Shown piece after piece: positions 49,888-59,062 of a DNA stretch of 63,929 nt. The notes beneath the pieces are model-generated. The model had not been told where the DNA came from, searched no databases, and saw only the letters and a program-made list of their open reading frames with translations. Source of the stretch: CAYMCQ01 sp964389025 (GTDB lineage: Bacteria > Verrucomicrobiota > Verrucomicrobiia > Limisphaerales > CAYMCQ01); the NCBI GenBank assembly GCA_964389025.1, contig CAYMCQ010000015.1:1-63929 (forward strand), read 5' to 3'. Every line of letters starts with the position of its first letter. Positions within the stretch are counted from its first letter, which is position 1. Made by a program: the position numbers and the translations under genes.

Positions 49888-51222
49888 ATGAGATTCTTAA
49901 TTGGAAATCGTTGGACGTGGACGGCACTCTTCAGCGTCATTACATTTGCCTGCGCTGCTGCTGACGTTTCCTACCAGCTCGAAGTCCTCCCGCCGGAATT
50001 CAAGCGCATGACTGATCCCAAGACCGGCGCTGAGTTGCTTTTCCTCACGACCGCTCCGGAGAAAGACGCGAACCTCTACTTCCACGAATACTCGTGGCTG
50101 GCGGACGAGTCAGTAATTCTTTTCACCTCGTCACGCGCGAAAGGCGGACTGATGGGCTACGTGACGGCGACCGGCGAGTTAATCCGCTTCAAGACACCGC
50201 GAGGTCCGCTCGGTGGCGCTACTGCCGCCGCCAAAGGCAATGCCGTTCTCGCTTCGCGCGGTCGCGAGATTGTTGAAGTCAAGCTGGTCATTCAACCTTC
50301 TGACGAACCGACGGCGCGCCGCTCCCGCGTGACCGCCACGGAGCGTGTCATCGCGACACTGCCGGAGGGTTCGCCGTCCACGTCGCTTAATCCGAGTTGC
50401 GACGGCAAATACGTTGCGCTGGGTGTCACTGGTCTCGCGGGCAAGTCGCGCGGGCTCGCCGCGCCGAAGTCAGACGAAGGCGGGTCGGGCATCTGCAAGG
50501 TCAATCTCAAGACCGGCAAGCTCACGGAGGTTTGCCGCTTTCCGCAGCCGCCCGGTTTCAGCGGTCATGTCCAGTGGAGCCGGACGAATCCAAACTTGAT
50601 CAGCTTCGCCGGCGCGCGCGGACCCACCGGCGATGTGGCTGGCCCGGTGCATGTTTCGGCGGGGCCGGAAGACTACGCCGCGCGCGGGCAGAGATTGTGG
50701 GTGGTGGACATCCGCGACGGCATTCCCCGCAATGTTTATCTCGCAGAAGAAGGCGAGTTGGTCACGCACGAATCGTGGTGGGTCAACGACCAGCTCCTCT
50801 TCTGTGGCGGCAAAAGTCCGACGGCTGCCGTGCTGTCGCACGTGAAGGTGTTGAACATTTACTCCGGCGAGGTTCGTATCGTCGGCGCGGGCGCTTGGTT
50901 GCCGGATGCGTCGCCGTCGGATGCCGCACGGCTGAACTGGTGGCACGCCGCCGGCAGCGCGAATGGCCACTGGATCGCCGCGGACAACTCGCACGGCGAC
51001 ATCATGCTGTTCGAGGGCAAGACGACGCGTCCGCATCTGCTCACGTCAGGCCATCGCACCTACGGCGGAGGCGAGCATCCGCACGTCGGCTGGGACCGCA
51101 GGGGCGAAAAAGTTGTGTTCGCTTCGCACCTGCTCGGCGACCTTAACGTCTGCGTCGCCACGATTCCAAAGGCGTGGCAGGACACCGTCTCCGCGAACGA
51201 TGACGGTCTGCGAACAAAGTAG
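49888..51222 (+). CDS. PL22-type oligogalacturonate lyase-like protein
   Basis: A 444-residue secreted protein with a signal peptide (MRFLIGNRWTWTALFSVITF) and a seven-bladed propeller. Motifs such as DPKTGAELLFLTTAPEKDAN, STSLNPSCDGKYVALGV and GGGEHPHVGWDRRGEKVVFA fit oligogalacturonate lyase (PL22), which splits short pectin fragments. Start at ATG 49888; the upstream frame overlaps gltX debris. The substrate is inferred from family resemblance. Confidence 0.6.
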   Translation: MRFLIGNRWTWTALFSVITFACAAADVSYQLEVLPPEFKRMTDPKTGAELLFLTTAPEKDANLYFHEYSWLADESVILFTSSRAKGGLMGYVTATGELIRFKTPRGPLGGATAAAKGNAVLASRGREIVEVKLVIQPSDEPTARRSRVTATERVIATLPEGSPSTSLNPSCDGKYVALGVTGLAGKSRGLAAPKSDEGGSGICKVNLKTGKLTEVCRFPQPPGFSGHVQWSRTNPNLISFAGARGPTGDVAGPVHVSAGPEDYAARGQRLWVVDIRDGIPRNVYLAEEGELVTHESWWVNDQLLFCGGKSPTAAVLSHVKVLNIYSGEVRIVGAGAWLPDASPSDAARLNWWHAAGSANGHWIAADNSHGDIMLFEGKTTRPHLLTSGHRTYGGGEHPHVGWDRRGEKVVFASHLLGDLNVCVATIPKAWQDTVSANDDGLRTK

Positions 51223-51263
51223 GGCAACGCTTCCAGCCTATCACCGAGTGGAAAGAGAGAGTC

Positions 51264-52400
51264 TCACTTCGGCAGCCAACTCTTCACCGGGCCACCCTGC
51301 TTGATCCATTCCTCGTCGAACACGGCGTGATTCACGACGGTGCGCTCGTGCGAGGTGAAGATCAGGTGAATCTTCCCATCACGTGCCTGCACAGCCATCG
51401 GGTAGGCGTAGTCGTAAGGGCCTTCAGCCACGTTGCGCCGCCACGGCCATGTCTTGTCGTTATCAGATGAGAGCGCGACGGTCAGCGGTGTGCGCTCATT
51501 CATGCTGTCGTTGAACACGAGCAACAGATTCCCGCTGCGCAGCTTGATGAAGTCCACCGAGGAGTTTGGATTTTTGAACCTTGTATTGACGCCTTCACTC
51601 CAGGTCCAGCCGCCGTCGTGCGATTCAGCGCGGATCGTCCAGCCGTTGGTCGTGGGTTCAAAATTCCCGCCGCGCCGGATGTAGGCGATGAGAAAGTTTT
51701 CGCGGACTTCAACCGGCACCGGCTGGATGTTGCCCGTGGCCGAACGGATGCGGCCGGTTTGTTTCCATTCTTTTTTCTTCACGTCATAGCGGAGAAACAG
51801 ACCGCAACTGTCTGGAGCGGTCATTTCGGTGTCGTGGCCGGTTTCATAATAGAGCGGCAGCAGGTAATCGCCGTTGTGCAGCACGATGGGCCGGTTGCAG
51901 ACCATCATGCCTTGGTCGCTCACGAGCGGAAACGCCTCCGACCACGTCCGGGCGTTGTCGTGCGAAACTTTGGCCTGCACACGCGAGGTGGACCACGTCT
52001 CCCCGTAGCGCACCACGTAGAACAGCCACACCAACCCGTCGGGCGCCTGCCAGATCACCCCGTTGCCGAGCGAGCGGAAGGGATCGTGGGCGATGCGTGC
52101 CGGCTGCGTCCACTTGCGGCTGCCTTTCTTCAAGCGCGAACCGAACACGCCGGTGTCAATCGCATATTCACCCTCGCCGCCGTAATAGACCGCGTAAAGG
52201 TCGCCGTTCGCAAGCACCTCGATGCGCGCCGGATGCTTGTAAGGGCCGGTCTCGATCTCCGGGCCAAACATCCGCTCGATGCGCAGCTCGTTTGCTCGAA
52301 GCGTGGGTGTGGCCGCCGAAAGCAGGAACAACGAACCGAGCACGAAGGAAGAAACAACGGGACGGCAAACCAAACTCTGGAAGCAGCAGCGACGGGTCAT
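51264..52400 (-). CDS. secreted sialidase (BNR/Asp-box) family protein
   Basis: A 378-residue protein with a signal peptide (VVSSFVLGSLFLLSAATPTL) and three Asp boxes in a propeller: SHDNARTWSEAF, SHDGGWTWSEGV and SSDNDKTWPWRR. The N-terminal part RIEVLANGDLYAVYYG is typical of exo-alpha-sialidase-like proteins. Catalytic Arg triad and Tyr were not individually mapped. Converges with the PL22-like gene. Confidence 0.8.
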   Translation of the reverse strand: MTRRCCFQSLVCRPVVSSFVLGSLFLLSAATPTLRANELRIERMFGPEIETGPYKHPARIEVLANGDLYAVYYGGEGEYAIDTGVFGSRLKKGSRKWTQPARIAHDPFRSLGNGVIWQAPDGLVWLFYVVRYGETWSTSRVQAKVSHDNARTWSEAFPLVSDQGMMVCNRPIVLHNGDYLLPLYYETGHDTEMTAPDSCGLFLRYDVKKKEWKQTGRIRSATGNIQPVPVEVRENFLIAYIRRGGNFEPTTNGWTIRAESHDGGWTWSEGVNTRFKNPNSSVDFIKLRSGNLLLVFNDSMNERTPLTVALSSDNDKTWPWRRNVAEGPYDYAYPMAVQARDGKIHLIFTSHERTVVNHAVFDEEWIKQGGPVKSWLPK

Positions 52401-52625
52401 GCGTCCAAAAGAACATCCCGGCAACCGGCGGTCAAGCCAAGACGAGCACGCTGCCTAAAAGTAACGCGCAGCGCAAGCCGATCACGTGGCGGTTTGGTGG
52501 GCGTCCTGAGAATTGCGATTGCGGCACAAGCCTAATGTGGGGAAAATCCGGCAGCCGGGCGCGCAAGAAAACGTGGGGAAATATGACTTGGAATTGACCG
52601 TCGTAATCGTTAAGTAATTAACCTC
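52401..52625. other. spacer before the IS3 transposase
   Basis: No gene, and no terminal inverted repeat matching the right end of the IS, was found here; an orfA of IS3 type is missing. Confidence 0.4.
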
Positions 52626-53504
52626 ATGGGTTACCAGTTTCGCTATCGATACGTCGGCTACGGCACGCATTTCAAACATTCAATCCACCAGTTGTGCGCC
52701 GCCTTTGGCGTTTCGCGCAGCGGTTATCAAGCCTGGGCGCGCCGCGCGCCCAGCGCTCGGGCGCAAGCGGACACCCATTTGCTGGCTTTGTTGCGTCAAG
52801 GCCATGAGGAAAGCCGCCGCACTTACGGACGCCCACGGTTGTTGATCTGGTTGGCCCGGCGCGGCCATCGCTGCGGCCACAGCCGTGCCTGGCGCTTGTT
52901 GCGAGAGGCTGGCTTGAGCCAATCGCGGCGTAAAAAGTTCCGGCCAGTGAGCCTGACCGACAGCGACCACGATCTGCCCGTGGCTCCGAATCGTTTGTTG
53001 GGACAAAGCCTGCCCGCACGACCCAACGCCGTGTGGTTGGCCGACATCACCTACGTGAACACCGATGAAGGCTGGCTGTATGTGGCCGGCATTCTGGACC
53101 GTTGCACGCGCCGGTGCATCGGTTGGGCGATGAGCCAGAGCCTGGCCACGAGCCTGCCGCTGGCCGCGTTGGAGATGGCCTTAAAACACCGCCGCCCACC
53201 ACCTGGCCTGGCGCATCACTCCGATCGCGGCGTCCAATACGCGAGTCGAGCCTATCGGCGAACATTGGCTCAAGCCGGGGGCATCAGCAGCATGAGCCGC
53301 CGGGCCAACTGCTATGATAACGCGCTGATGGAAAGCTTTTGGAGCACGTTCAAACGCGACCTGATCCACCGCCATCACTTCGCCACGTTGGCTCAAGCCC
53401 GCGCGGCGATCTTTGAATGGATCGAAGTGTTTTACAACCGCTCGCGGCTCCACAGCGCGCTCGGCTTCCAATCCCCTGTGGACTTTGAAAACCAAGTCAA
53501 CTAA
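52626..53504 (+). CDS. IS3-family transposase, OrfB
   Basis: A 292-residue DDE transposase with an N-terminal HTH21-type motif (FGVSRSGYQAWARR) and the catalytic domain: first Asp in VWLADITYV, second in LAHHSDRGVQYAS, Glu in NALMESFWSTFKRDL. OrfA, which normally precedes it by a programmed frameshift, is absent. ATG 52626 or an upstream frameshift start would apply; the element is probably incomplete. Confidence 0.85.
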   Translation: MGYQFRYRYVGYGTHFKHSIHQLCAAFGVSRSGYQAWARRAPSARAQADTHLLALLRQGHEESRRTYGRPRLLIWLARRGHRCGHSRAWRLLREAGLSQSRRKKFRPVSLTDSDHDLPVAPNRLLGQSLPARPNAVWLADITYVNTDEGWLYVAGILDRCTRRCIGWAMSQSLATSLPLAALEMALKHRRPPPGLAHHSDRGVQYASRAYRRTLAQAGGISSMSRRANCYDNALMESFWSTFKRDLIHRHHFATLAQARAAIFEWIEVFYNRSRLHSALGFQSPVDFENQVN

Positions 53505-53620
53505 AACCATGTCTCATGCGCCACGCAGTAGCCCACAAAATCGGGACAAGGCCACAATTGAAGCAATTAAATCAATGGGTTAATCAGTTTCTAACCTAGT
53601 TATCTGGGACAGCCCCTAAA
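53505..53620. mobile_element. right end of the IS3-like element
   Basis: Downstream of OrfB the sequence ttatctgggacagcccctaa (53599-53618) resembles the terminal inverted repeat of many IS3 elements. No matching left end could be found upstream, so the element seems 5'-truncated. Confidence 0.55.
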
Positions 53621-53688
53621 AATTACATCGTCACCTGCTCAAAAATGGCCTTGTGCGCACAAAATCTTAGTAAATTCGAGTCACTGGC

Positions 53689-54831
53689 ATGAAATCAAAA
53701 CTGGCCTTTTCAGATTCCAAAAACCGCTTCGTCATCATCATGGCGGGCGGGCGCGGCGAACGGTTCTGGCCGGTGAGCCGCGAGAAAACGCCCAAGCAAT
53801 TGCTGACGCTGCTCGGTAAAAAATCTTTTCTGCAAGAGGCCGTTGACCGCGTGCTGCCGCTTGTGCCGGCGAAAAACATTTTTATCATCACCAACGAAGC
53901 GCAGTTACCGGAAGTGCGCAAACAGCTTCCGAAGATTCCAAAGGCAAATCTCGTCGCCGAACCAATTGGGCGCGACACGTGCGCTGCGGTCACGCTCGGC
54001 GCGGCGCTCGTGGGTGCGCGTTCGACGACGGGCGTGATGGCCGTTTTGCCCGCCGACCACGTCATTCCCGACGAGAGAAAATTTCAACAGGTGTTGGCCG
54101 ACGCGTTTGATCTGGCAGCGCGCGGTCAGGCGATTGTCACGATTGGCATCAAGCCGACCGAGCCAGCGACGGGTTACGGTTACATTCACGTCGGCGAGCC
54201 GTTGCCACCGCCGCCGGGCGTGAAGAAATACAAGACCACATTTTGCCGCGCGGAACGTTTCGTAGAGAAGCCGCACCTCGACAAGGCGCTCGAATACTTG
54301 CAGAGCGGCCAGTATCGCTGGAACGCGGGCATGTTTGTCTGGAGCTTCGTGACGATCACGGAAGGTTTGCAGAAGCATCAGCCGGAAATGTATGACGCCT
54401 GCCAGCGCTGGTTCAAAGTCGCGACGAAGCCCGCGAAGCTCGCAAACAAACTCGCGAAGGAATATCCGGTCATCAAAAAAATCTCGATTGATTACGCGCT
54501 GATGGAGCACGCGCAGAACGTCATCGTTGCGGCTGGAGATTTTGAATGGGACGATCTCGGTTCGTGGAATGCGCTGGCGCATCACTTGAAAGCCGACCCT
54601 GAAGGCAATTGCGCCGTCGCGGATTTCATCCACGTAGATGCGGCGCGGAACATCATCTACGACGCGCGCACCAAAGACCGTCGCACTCCCATCGCAGTCG
54701 TCGGATTGCGGGATTCAATTCTCGTCCAGACGGACGACGCCGTTTTGCTTGCTCACAAAAGTCAGGCGCAAAAGGTGAAGGAGTTGGTTAAGAAACTCGC
54801 CGAGGATGCGAGGTTGAAGAAGCTGGTTTAG
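53689..54831 (+). CDS. manC: mannose-1-phosphate guanylyltransferase
   Basis: A 380-residue nucleotidyltransferase that makes GDP-mannose from mannose-1-phosphate and GTP for surface glycans. It has the signature VIIMAGGRGERFWPVSREKT, PKQLLTLLGKKSF, GVMAVLPADHVI and the downstream FVEKPHL and WNAGMFVWS. It lacks the C-terminal phosphomannose isomerase half found in some ManC. Start at ATG 53689. Confidence 0.93.
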   Translation: MKSKLAFSDSKNRFVIIMAGGRGERFWPVSREKTPKQLLTLLGKKSFLQEAVDRVLPLVPAKNIFIITNEAQLPEVRKQLPKIPKANLVAEPIGRDTCAAVTLGAALVGARSTTGVMAVLPADHVIPDERKFQQVLADAFDLAARGQAIVTIGIKPTEPATGYGYIHVGEPLPPPPGVKKYKTTFCRAERFVEKPHLDKALEYLQSGQYRWNAGMFVWSFVTITEGLQKHQPEMYDACQRWFKVATKPAKLANKLAKEYPVIKKISIDYALMEHAQNVIVAAGDFEWDDLGSWNALAHHLKADPEGNCAVADFIHVDAARNIIYDARTKDRRTPIAVVGLRDSILVQTDDAVLLAHKSQAQKVKELVKKLAEDARLKKLV

Positions 54832-54894
54832 ACACGGATTGCACTGATTATCGCGAATTGATTTTGATTCGTGTCAATTCGTGAAATCCGTGTC
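54831..54894. repeat. palindromic repeat after manC (family M)
   Basis: gacacggattgcactgatta is inverted at the right side (aattcgtgaaatccgtgtc); the pair spans the manC-membrane protein gap and may serve both genes as a bidirectional transcript end. Confidence 0.65.
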
Positions 54895-54895
54895 G

Positions 54896-56107
54896 TCAGT
54901 TCTTCCTTTCCAAAAGCTGCACACTGTCACCCTCGCAAAAAATCACCGGTCCGGCGCGCGGGCCGATGATCATCCGTATATCTTCCGGCTTTTTTGCGTA
55001 ACGCCGCAGATGCCGAAACAATGAGCGGAAATTCCTCGGCTCAGGCGCGAACGGCACGTGCAGTTCCTCGTAACACCAGATTTTGAACAGGAAAAGATTC
55101 GGGCCTTGGAACTGTGGATCGTAGTCCGGATAGGGTTGAACATAAGCGCGCAGTTTTTCTGGGAGTCGTTCGACAAATTCCTTCGTCACGAAAAAATTGG
55201 CTTCCGCCTCGCGTCCGGCATAGAGCGTGAACGAAAAATCTGAATCCCACTTTCCGGAATAACTCAAGCCTGGCAAACAAGTGTAAAGCGCCAGCACAAC
55301 AACAGCAAATTTGGAGCACCACAGTTCAAGGAATGTTTGCCTGAGCGTTTTGACCTGCGAGCGCCCGGCAAACAGGGCGCAGACAAGCGCAATCATCGCG
55401 ACATTCCATGGCCAGATGATGAAATTGTAATTCCGACCAAGCGGCCCGAGAAAAAGCAGCGTGGCCAAATGCAACAAAACAACGGTTGCGATGGCAATTC
55501 GACGAAGCGAGTTCACCCAAAGGCCCAGCCCGATTCCGATTTCCAGGAAAGGAGCGGACGCGATGCACCAGCGCAGCAGAGCGGCAACTCCTGAAGGCAG
55601 ATGCCAGCTATCTGCCACGGGATTTACAAAAAAACCCGGCACACCGCCAAAAAAGTTTGGATTCAACTTTTGGATGCCGCTCCAGATGTAGGCCACGGAA
55701 ATCGCGCAGCAGCACGCGGCGATTGCCGTCTGTGTTCGCAGCAGACTCAACAGCAGCATCACCCAATACATGTAGACCCACGGCTGGCCGCGATTTTGAT
55801 CTTCAAGGAAGGCAAACAAGCTTGCCGCCAAAAAAATTCTGACCGCCGCACGATAAAACCAACACGCAGCCACCAGCAACAGCAGCAGCAAACCGAAAAA
55901 ACATTTGTCCCACGGCGACGGCAACACTGGAAAACCCGGCACAATCGGAAGCACTGGAAATTCGCGCGAGTTGACCCACAGCGGCGCGGATAGAATCATC
56001 CCGACGAAAGTTGCGCTCAATAAAGCTGCCCGAAGGAAGGCTGTGCGGCGATCAACGCCGGCGAACGGGCGGGTGAATCCCATGCGTGACAGGATTAACT
56101 TCGACAT
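54896..56107 (-). CDS. multi-pass membrane protein (DoxX/HTTM-like)
   Basis: A 403-residue protein with about eight membrane helices (for example FFGLLLLLLVAACWF, IATVVLLHLATLLFLG, WPWNVAMIALVCALFAG), followed by a soluble C-terminal domain of about 150 residues. The pattern AYIWSGIQKLNPNFFG and the long hydrophobic core recall DoxX or gamma-carboxylase-like HTTM proteins. No catalytic motif was recognised. Confidence 0.55.
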   Translation of the reverse strand: MSKLILSRMGFTRPFAGVDRRTAFLRAALLSATFVGMILSAPLWVNSREFPVLPIVPGFPVLPSPWDKCFFGLLLLLLVAACWFYRAAVRIFLAASLFAFLEDQNRGQPWVYMYWVMLLLSLLRTQTAIAACCCAISVAYIWSGIQKLNPNFFGGVPGFFVNPVADSWHLPSGVAALLRWCIASAPFLEIGIGLGLWVNSLRRIAIATVVLLHLATLLFLGPLGRNYNFIIWPWNVAMIALVCALFAGRSQVKTLRQTFLELWCSKFAVVVLALYTCLPGLSYSGKWDSDFSFTLYAGREAEANFFVTKEFVERLPEKLRAYVQPYPDYDPQFQGPNLFLFKIWCYEELHVPFAPEPRNFRSLFRHLRRYAKKPEDIRMIIGPRAGPVIFCEGDSVQLLERKN

Positions 56108-56141
56108 CGTGTCAGGTCAACAGAATGAAAGCGGACTGCGC

Positions 56142-58706
56142 TTACTCTCGAACCGCCGCTTTCAACTGCGCCTTGAACGCCTCCACAATTTTCATGTGCG
56201 CGGCGTTGACCTCCGCGTCAGTCAGCGTTTTGTCAGCAGCGCGATACGTGAATGCGTAGGCCAGACTTTTTTGGCCTTCTGGCACGTTCTTGCCTCGGAA
56301 CACGTCGAACAAATCCACGCTCTCCAAGTTCGAGGGCTTGGCCTGCTTCACGGCCTGCAACACAGCGTCGTGCGTCGTCGGCTCCGGCACGAGCATCGCC
56401 ACATCACGGCGGATGGAGGGAAATTGCGGCAGCGGCTTGAACGACTTCGCGGGATTCCGTCGCGCGAGCAACTGGTCGAGGCTCAGTTCCGCGAGAAACA
56501 CGCCGTCGCGCAGGTCGTATTTTTTCGCGAGCGCGGGTGAAAGCTGGCCGAGTTCGCCAAGCTGCAATTTGCCGCCGAGCGAAACCGCCGCAGACTCAAG
56601 AAACATCGCCGTGGGTTCATCGCGACGCGCAAACGTGACGCCGCGCAAACCGAACTGCTCCAGAAATTCCTCCAGCACACCCTTGAGGTCGAACGCGTCG
56701 AACTTCGCGTCACGCTCCTCGCCACTCCAGAAATTCTGCGCGCGCTGCCCGGTGAGCGCGATGGCGACGCGGCGTTCTTCAACGTAGGACAGGCTTCCAG
56801 CCTGTCCAGCGAGCGCATTAGCGCGAGCGCTGTTTTGCGTCGGCTTTGCAGACGCGGGCAGGCAAGATGCCTGCCCTACTTTGAACACGCGCCCGACTTC
56901 AAACAACGCCACGTCGGAATTTTTCCTGCTGACATTGTGCCGTAGCGCGTGGATCAATCCGGGCAGCAAGCTTGGCCGCAGCACATCCATGTCCGAACTC
57001 AAAGGATTGGCTAGCGACATAATTTCTTCGTCCTTCGCCCTTCTCACTTCGGACTTTGAAATCAATGTTTGTCCCTGGGCCTCGTTCAAACCGAGTCCGC
57101 AAAGAATTCTTCGCGCCTCCGCGATTTGGTCATGCACCGCATCAAAGGCATTTGTGCCGATAGCGCCGCGTGGAGGCGTGGCGGGAATTTTGTCGAGGCC
57201 ATGCAACCTCTCGATCTCTTCGATCAAATCCACTTCACGTTTCAAGTCCACGCGCCACGTCGGGATTTGAAACGTCGCCGGTTCGGTCGCGCCCCCGTCG
57301 TCCACGGGCCGCGCTTTGCGGTTCATCGCGCGCAAGCCGAGCTGGCCGAGATAAAATTCCATTTCTGCCGGGCGCAGCGTGATTCCCAGAAGTTCGTTGA
57401 CCTTGCGATGACGTAAAGTGATTTGCTTCGGCTCGGCAGGTTTCGGATAAGCGTCCACGACACCTTCAGCCAACCGGCCGCCAGCAGTTTCCAGGATCAA
57501 CTGCGCCGCGCGGCGGCTGGCACAATCACAGATGCCGACGTCCGCACCGCGCTCGAAGCGGTAGCTGGATTCGCTGCGCAGCCCAAGCGCTTTGCTTGTG
57601 CGGCGAATGTTCGTCGGCGAAAAATACGCGCTCTCGATGAGAACATCCGTGGTGTGCTCGTTGATCTCCGTGTTCTGTCCGCCCATGATTCCGGCGAGCG
57701 CAATTCCTTTTTGCTCATCGGCGATAAGAAGCATTTCATTCGTAAGCGTTCGCTTCTGCCCATCGAGCGTGATGAACAACTCACCGGCTTGTGCGCGGCG
57801 AACAACCACAGTAGGGCAGGCATCTTGCCTGCCTCCTGATAGGCTGGAAGCCCGTCCTAGCTTGGAAATCAGGCGATAATCAAACGCGTGCAGCGGCTGG
57901 CCGGTTTCCATCATCACAAAATTCGTCACGTCCACGACGTTGTTGATACTGCGAATGCCGACTTTCTCCAAAGTTTGCCGCAGCCAATCCGGACTCGGCC
58001 CAATCTTCACGCCACGGACGACTCGCGCCGTGTAACGCGGACAAAGTTCCACGTCTTCAATCCGCACGGCAATCAAACTTTCCATTCTGACTTCTGACTT
58101 CTGACTTCTGACTTCTGGAATCCGCAGCGCATTCCCCGTCACCGCCGCAATCTCGCGCGCGATGCCGATGACACTGTTGCAATCCGGCCGGTTCGGAGTG
58201 ATCTCCAAATCGTAAACAACATCGCCGCCGCTGCGCCCAAGATATTCCGCGAACGGCTGGCCGACTTTCGCGTCCTCGCGCAGAAGCAAAAGCCCCTCCG
58301 CGTCCGCAGACAGGCCAAGCTCCTGCGGCGAACACAACATTCCGTGCGATTCAACTCCGCGAATTTTTCCGACCTTGATCGTGAACGGTTCTTTCTCACC
58401 GGGCTTCGGCGGCAGCGATGCGCCCGGAAATATCAGCGGCACTTTGTCGCCGGCCTTGAAATTGTCCGCGCCACAAACGATCTGGCGTTCGCCTTTGCCG
58501 TCGTTCACTCGGCACAGCGAAAGCTTGTCCGCGTTCGGATGTTTGTCGCGCGAGATGACTTGCGCCACGACGATGCCATCGAATTCGCCGCCGAGTTTTT
58601 GCATCCCCTCGACTTCGATGCCGAGCATCGTAAGCCGCTCGCGCAATTCCTCGGGCGACCAATCGAAATCAACGTATTGTTTGAGCCAGTTAAGTGTGAC
58701 TTTCAT
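56142..58706 (-). CDS. pheT: phenylalanyl-tRNA synthetase beta subunit
   Basis: An 854-residue subunit that joins PheS to charge tRNA-Phe. It starts MKVTLNWLKQYVDFDWSPEE, has the tRNA-binding domain (GIVVAQVISRDKHPNADKLS), B5 and catalytic-like parts and ends in the ferredoxin-like anticodon-binding domain. Four places carry extra residues that look like palindromic or tandem repeats: GRASSLSGGRQDACPT, QASCLPASAKPTQNSA, RSQKSEVRM and SKSEVRRAKDE. All stay in frame and no stops occur. It is separated from pheS by three other genes. Confidence 0.95.
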   Translation of the reverse strand: MKVTLNWLKQYVDFDWSPEELRERLTMLGIEVEGMQKLGGEFDGIVVAQVISRDKHPNADKLSLCRVNDGKGERQIVCGADNFKAGDKVPLIFPGASLPPKPGEKEPFTIKVGKIRGVESHGMLCSPQELGLSADAEGLLLLREDAKVGQPFAEYLGRSGGDVVYDLEITPNRPDCNSVIGIAREIAAVTGNALRIPEVRSQKSEVRMESLIAVRIEDVELCPRYTARVVRGVKIGPSPDWLRQTLEKVGIRSINNVVDVTNFVMMETGQPLHAFDYRLISKLGRASSLSGGRQDACPTVVVRRAQAGELFITLDGQKRTLTNEMLLIADEQKGIALAGIMGGQNTEINEHTTDVLIESAYFSPTNIRRTSKALGLRSESSYRFERGADVGICDCASRRAAQLILETAGGRLAEGVVDAYPKPAEPKQITLRHRKVNELLGITLRPAEMEFYLGQLGLRAMNRKARPVDDGGATEPATFQIPTWRVDLKREVDLIEEIERLHGLDKIPATPPRGAIGTNAFDAVHDQIAEARRILCGLGLNEAQGQTLISKSEVRRAKDEEIMSLANPLSSDMDVLRPSLLPGLIHALRHNVSRKNSDVALFEVGRVFKVGQASCLPASAKPTQNSARANALAGQAGSLSYVEERRVAIALTGQRAQNFWSGEERDAKFDAFDLKGVLEEFLEQFGLRGVTFARRDEPTAMFLESAAVSLGGKLQLGELGQLSPALAKKYDLRDGVFLAELSLDQLLARRNPAKSFKPLPQFPSIRRDVAMLVPEPTTHDAVLQAVKQAKPSNLESVDLFDVFRGKNVPEGQKSLAYAFTYRAADKTLTDAEVNAAHMKIVEAFKAQLKAAVRE
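56784..56879. repeat. 96-bp in-frame palindromic insertion in pheT (family B)
   Basis: Arms 56784-56807 (gtaggacaggcttccagcct) and 56857-56879 (ggcaggcaagatgcctgccc) are inverted, and each is itself self-complementary. The 96-base length equals 32 codons exactly, so the frame is kept. Confidence 0.85.
57031..57059. repeat. short tandem-like insertion in pheT (SEVRRAK type)
   Basis: The stretch encoding KSEVRRAKDE lies before MSLANPLSSDMDVLRPSLL, where other PheT proteins have a much shorter linker. It resembles the SQKSEVR tandem units at 58085-58119 but is less regular. Confidence 0.45.
57811..57861. repeat. 51-bp in-frame palindromic insertion in pheT (family B)
   Basis: Left arm gtagggcaggcatcttgcct (57811 on) and right arm ggctggaagcccgtcctagc (57842-57861) are related by inversion. 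It adds 17 codons, read as LGRASSLSGGRQDACPT. Confidence 0.8.
58085..58119. repeat. tandem ttctgac heptamers inside pheT (family G)
   Basis: Four and a half direct repeats of ttctgac encode VRSQKSEVRM within the B3/B4 linker region, between NALRIPE and ESLIAVRIED. The 7-base unit cycles the frame so that the peptide repeats only partly. Confidence 0.75.
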
Positions 58707-58720
58707 TGAAAATGTATTCT

Positions 58721-59008
58721 TTATTTAGGGCGGTCGCTAAAAGCGAATCCACAATTTTCGCACCGCTTCGGAAGAATAAATACTTTTCCAACTCTGAAAA
58801 TTGAAAAAGGGAACTTGCCCCTTCCATCAAGCGCGGCTTGGCAATTCGGGCATCGGATGGTTGCTAAGAATGCACTTATGGAAATAGCCCATACAAAAAT
58901 CAAAGCGATAAACCATTCTGACATCTTTAACACTAATGCCAATAAGAGCGCAAATCCCAACGGTAATACAGCGAAAAGGACAAAGTAATATTTAGTTCGA
59001 ATATTCAT
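58721..59008 (-). CDS. small membrane protein with zinc-ribbon-like Cys pairs
   Basis: A 95-residue protein with two hydrophobic segments (FVLFAVLPLGFALLLALVL and LIFVWAISISAFLATI) followed by CPNCQAAL and CENCGFAF, which can bind a metal. ATG 59008 chosen over an upstream in-frame start. No known family; it lies between pheT and the phosphatase gene. Confidence 0.55.
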   Translation of the reverse strand: MNIRTKYYFVLFAVLPLGFALLLALVLKMSEWFIALIFVWAISISAFLATIRCPNCQAALDGRGKFPFSIFRVGKVFILPKRCENCGFAFSDRPK

Positions 59009-59062
59009 GCCATCGCAATCAACGGTCGGACAGAAGATAAATCCGGTCAATCCAAACCGTCG

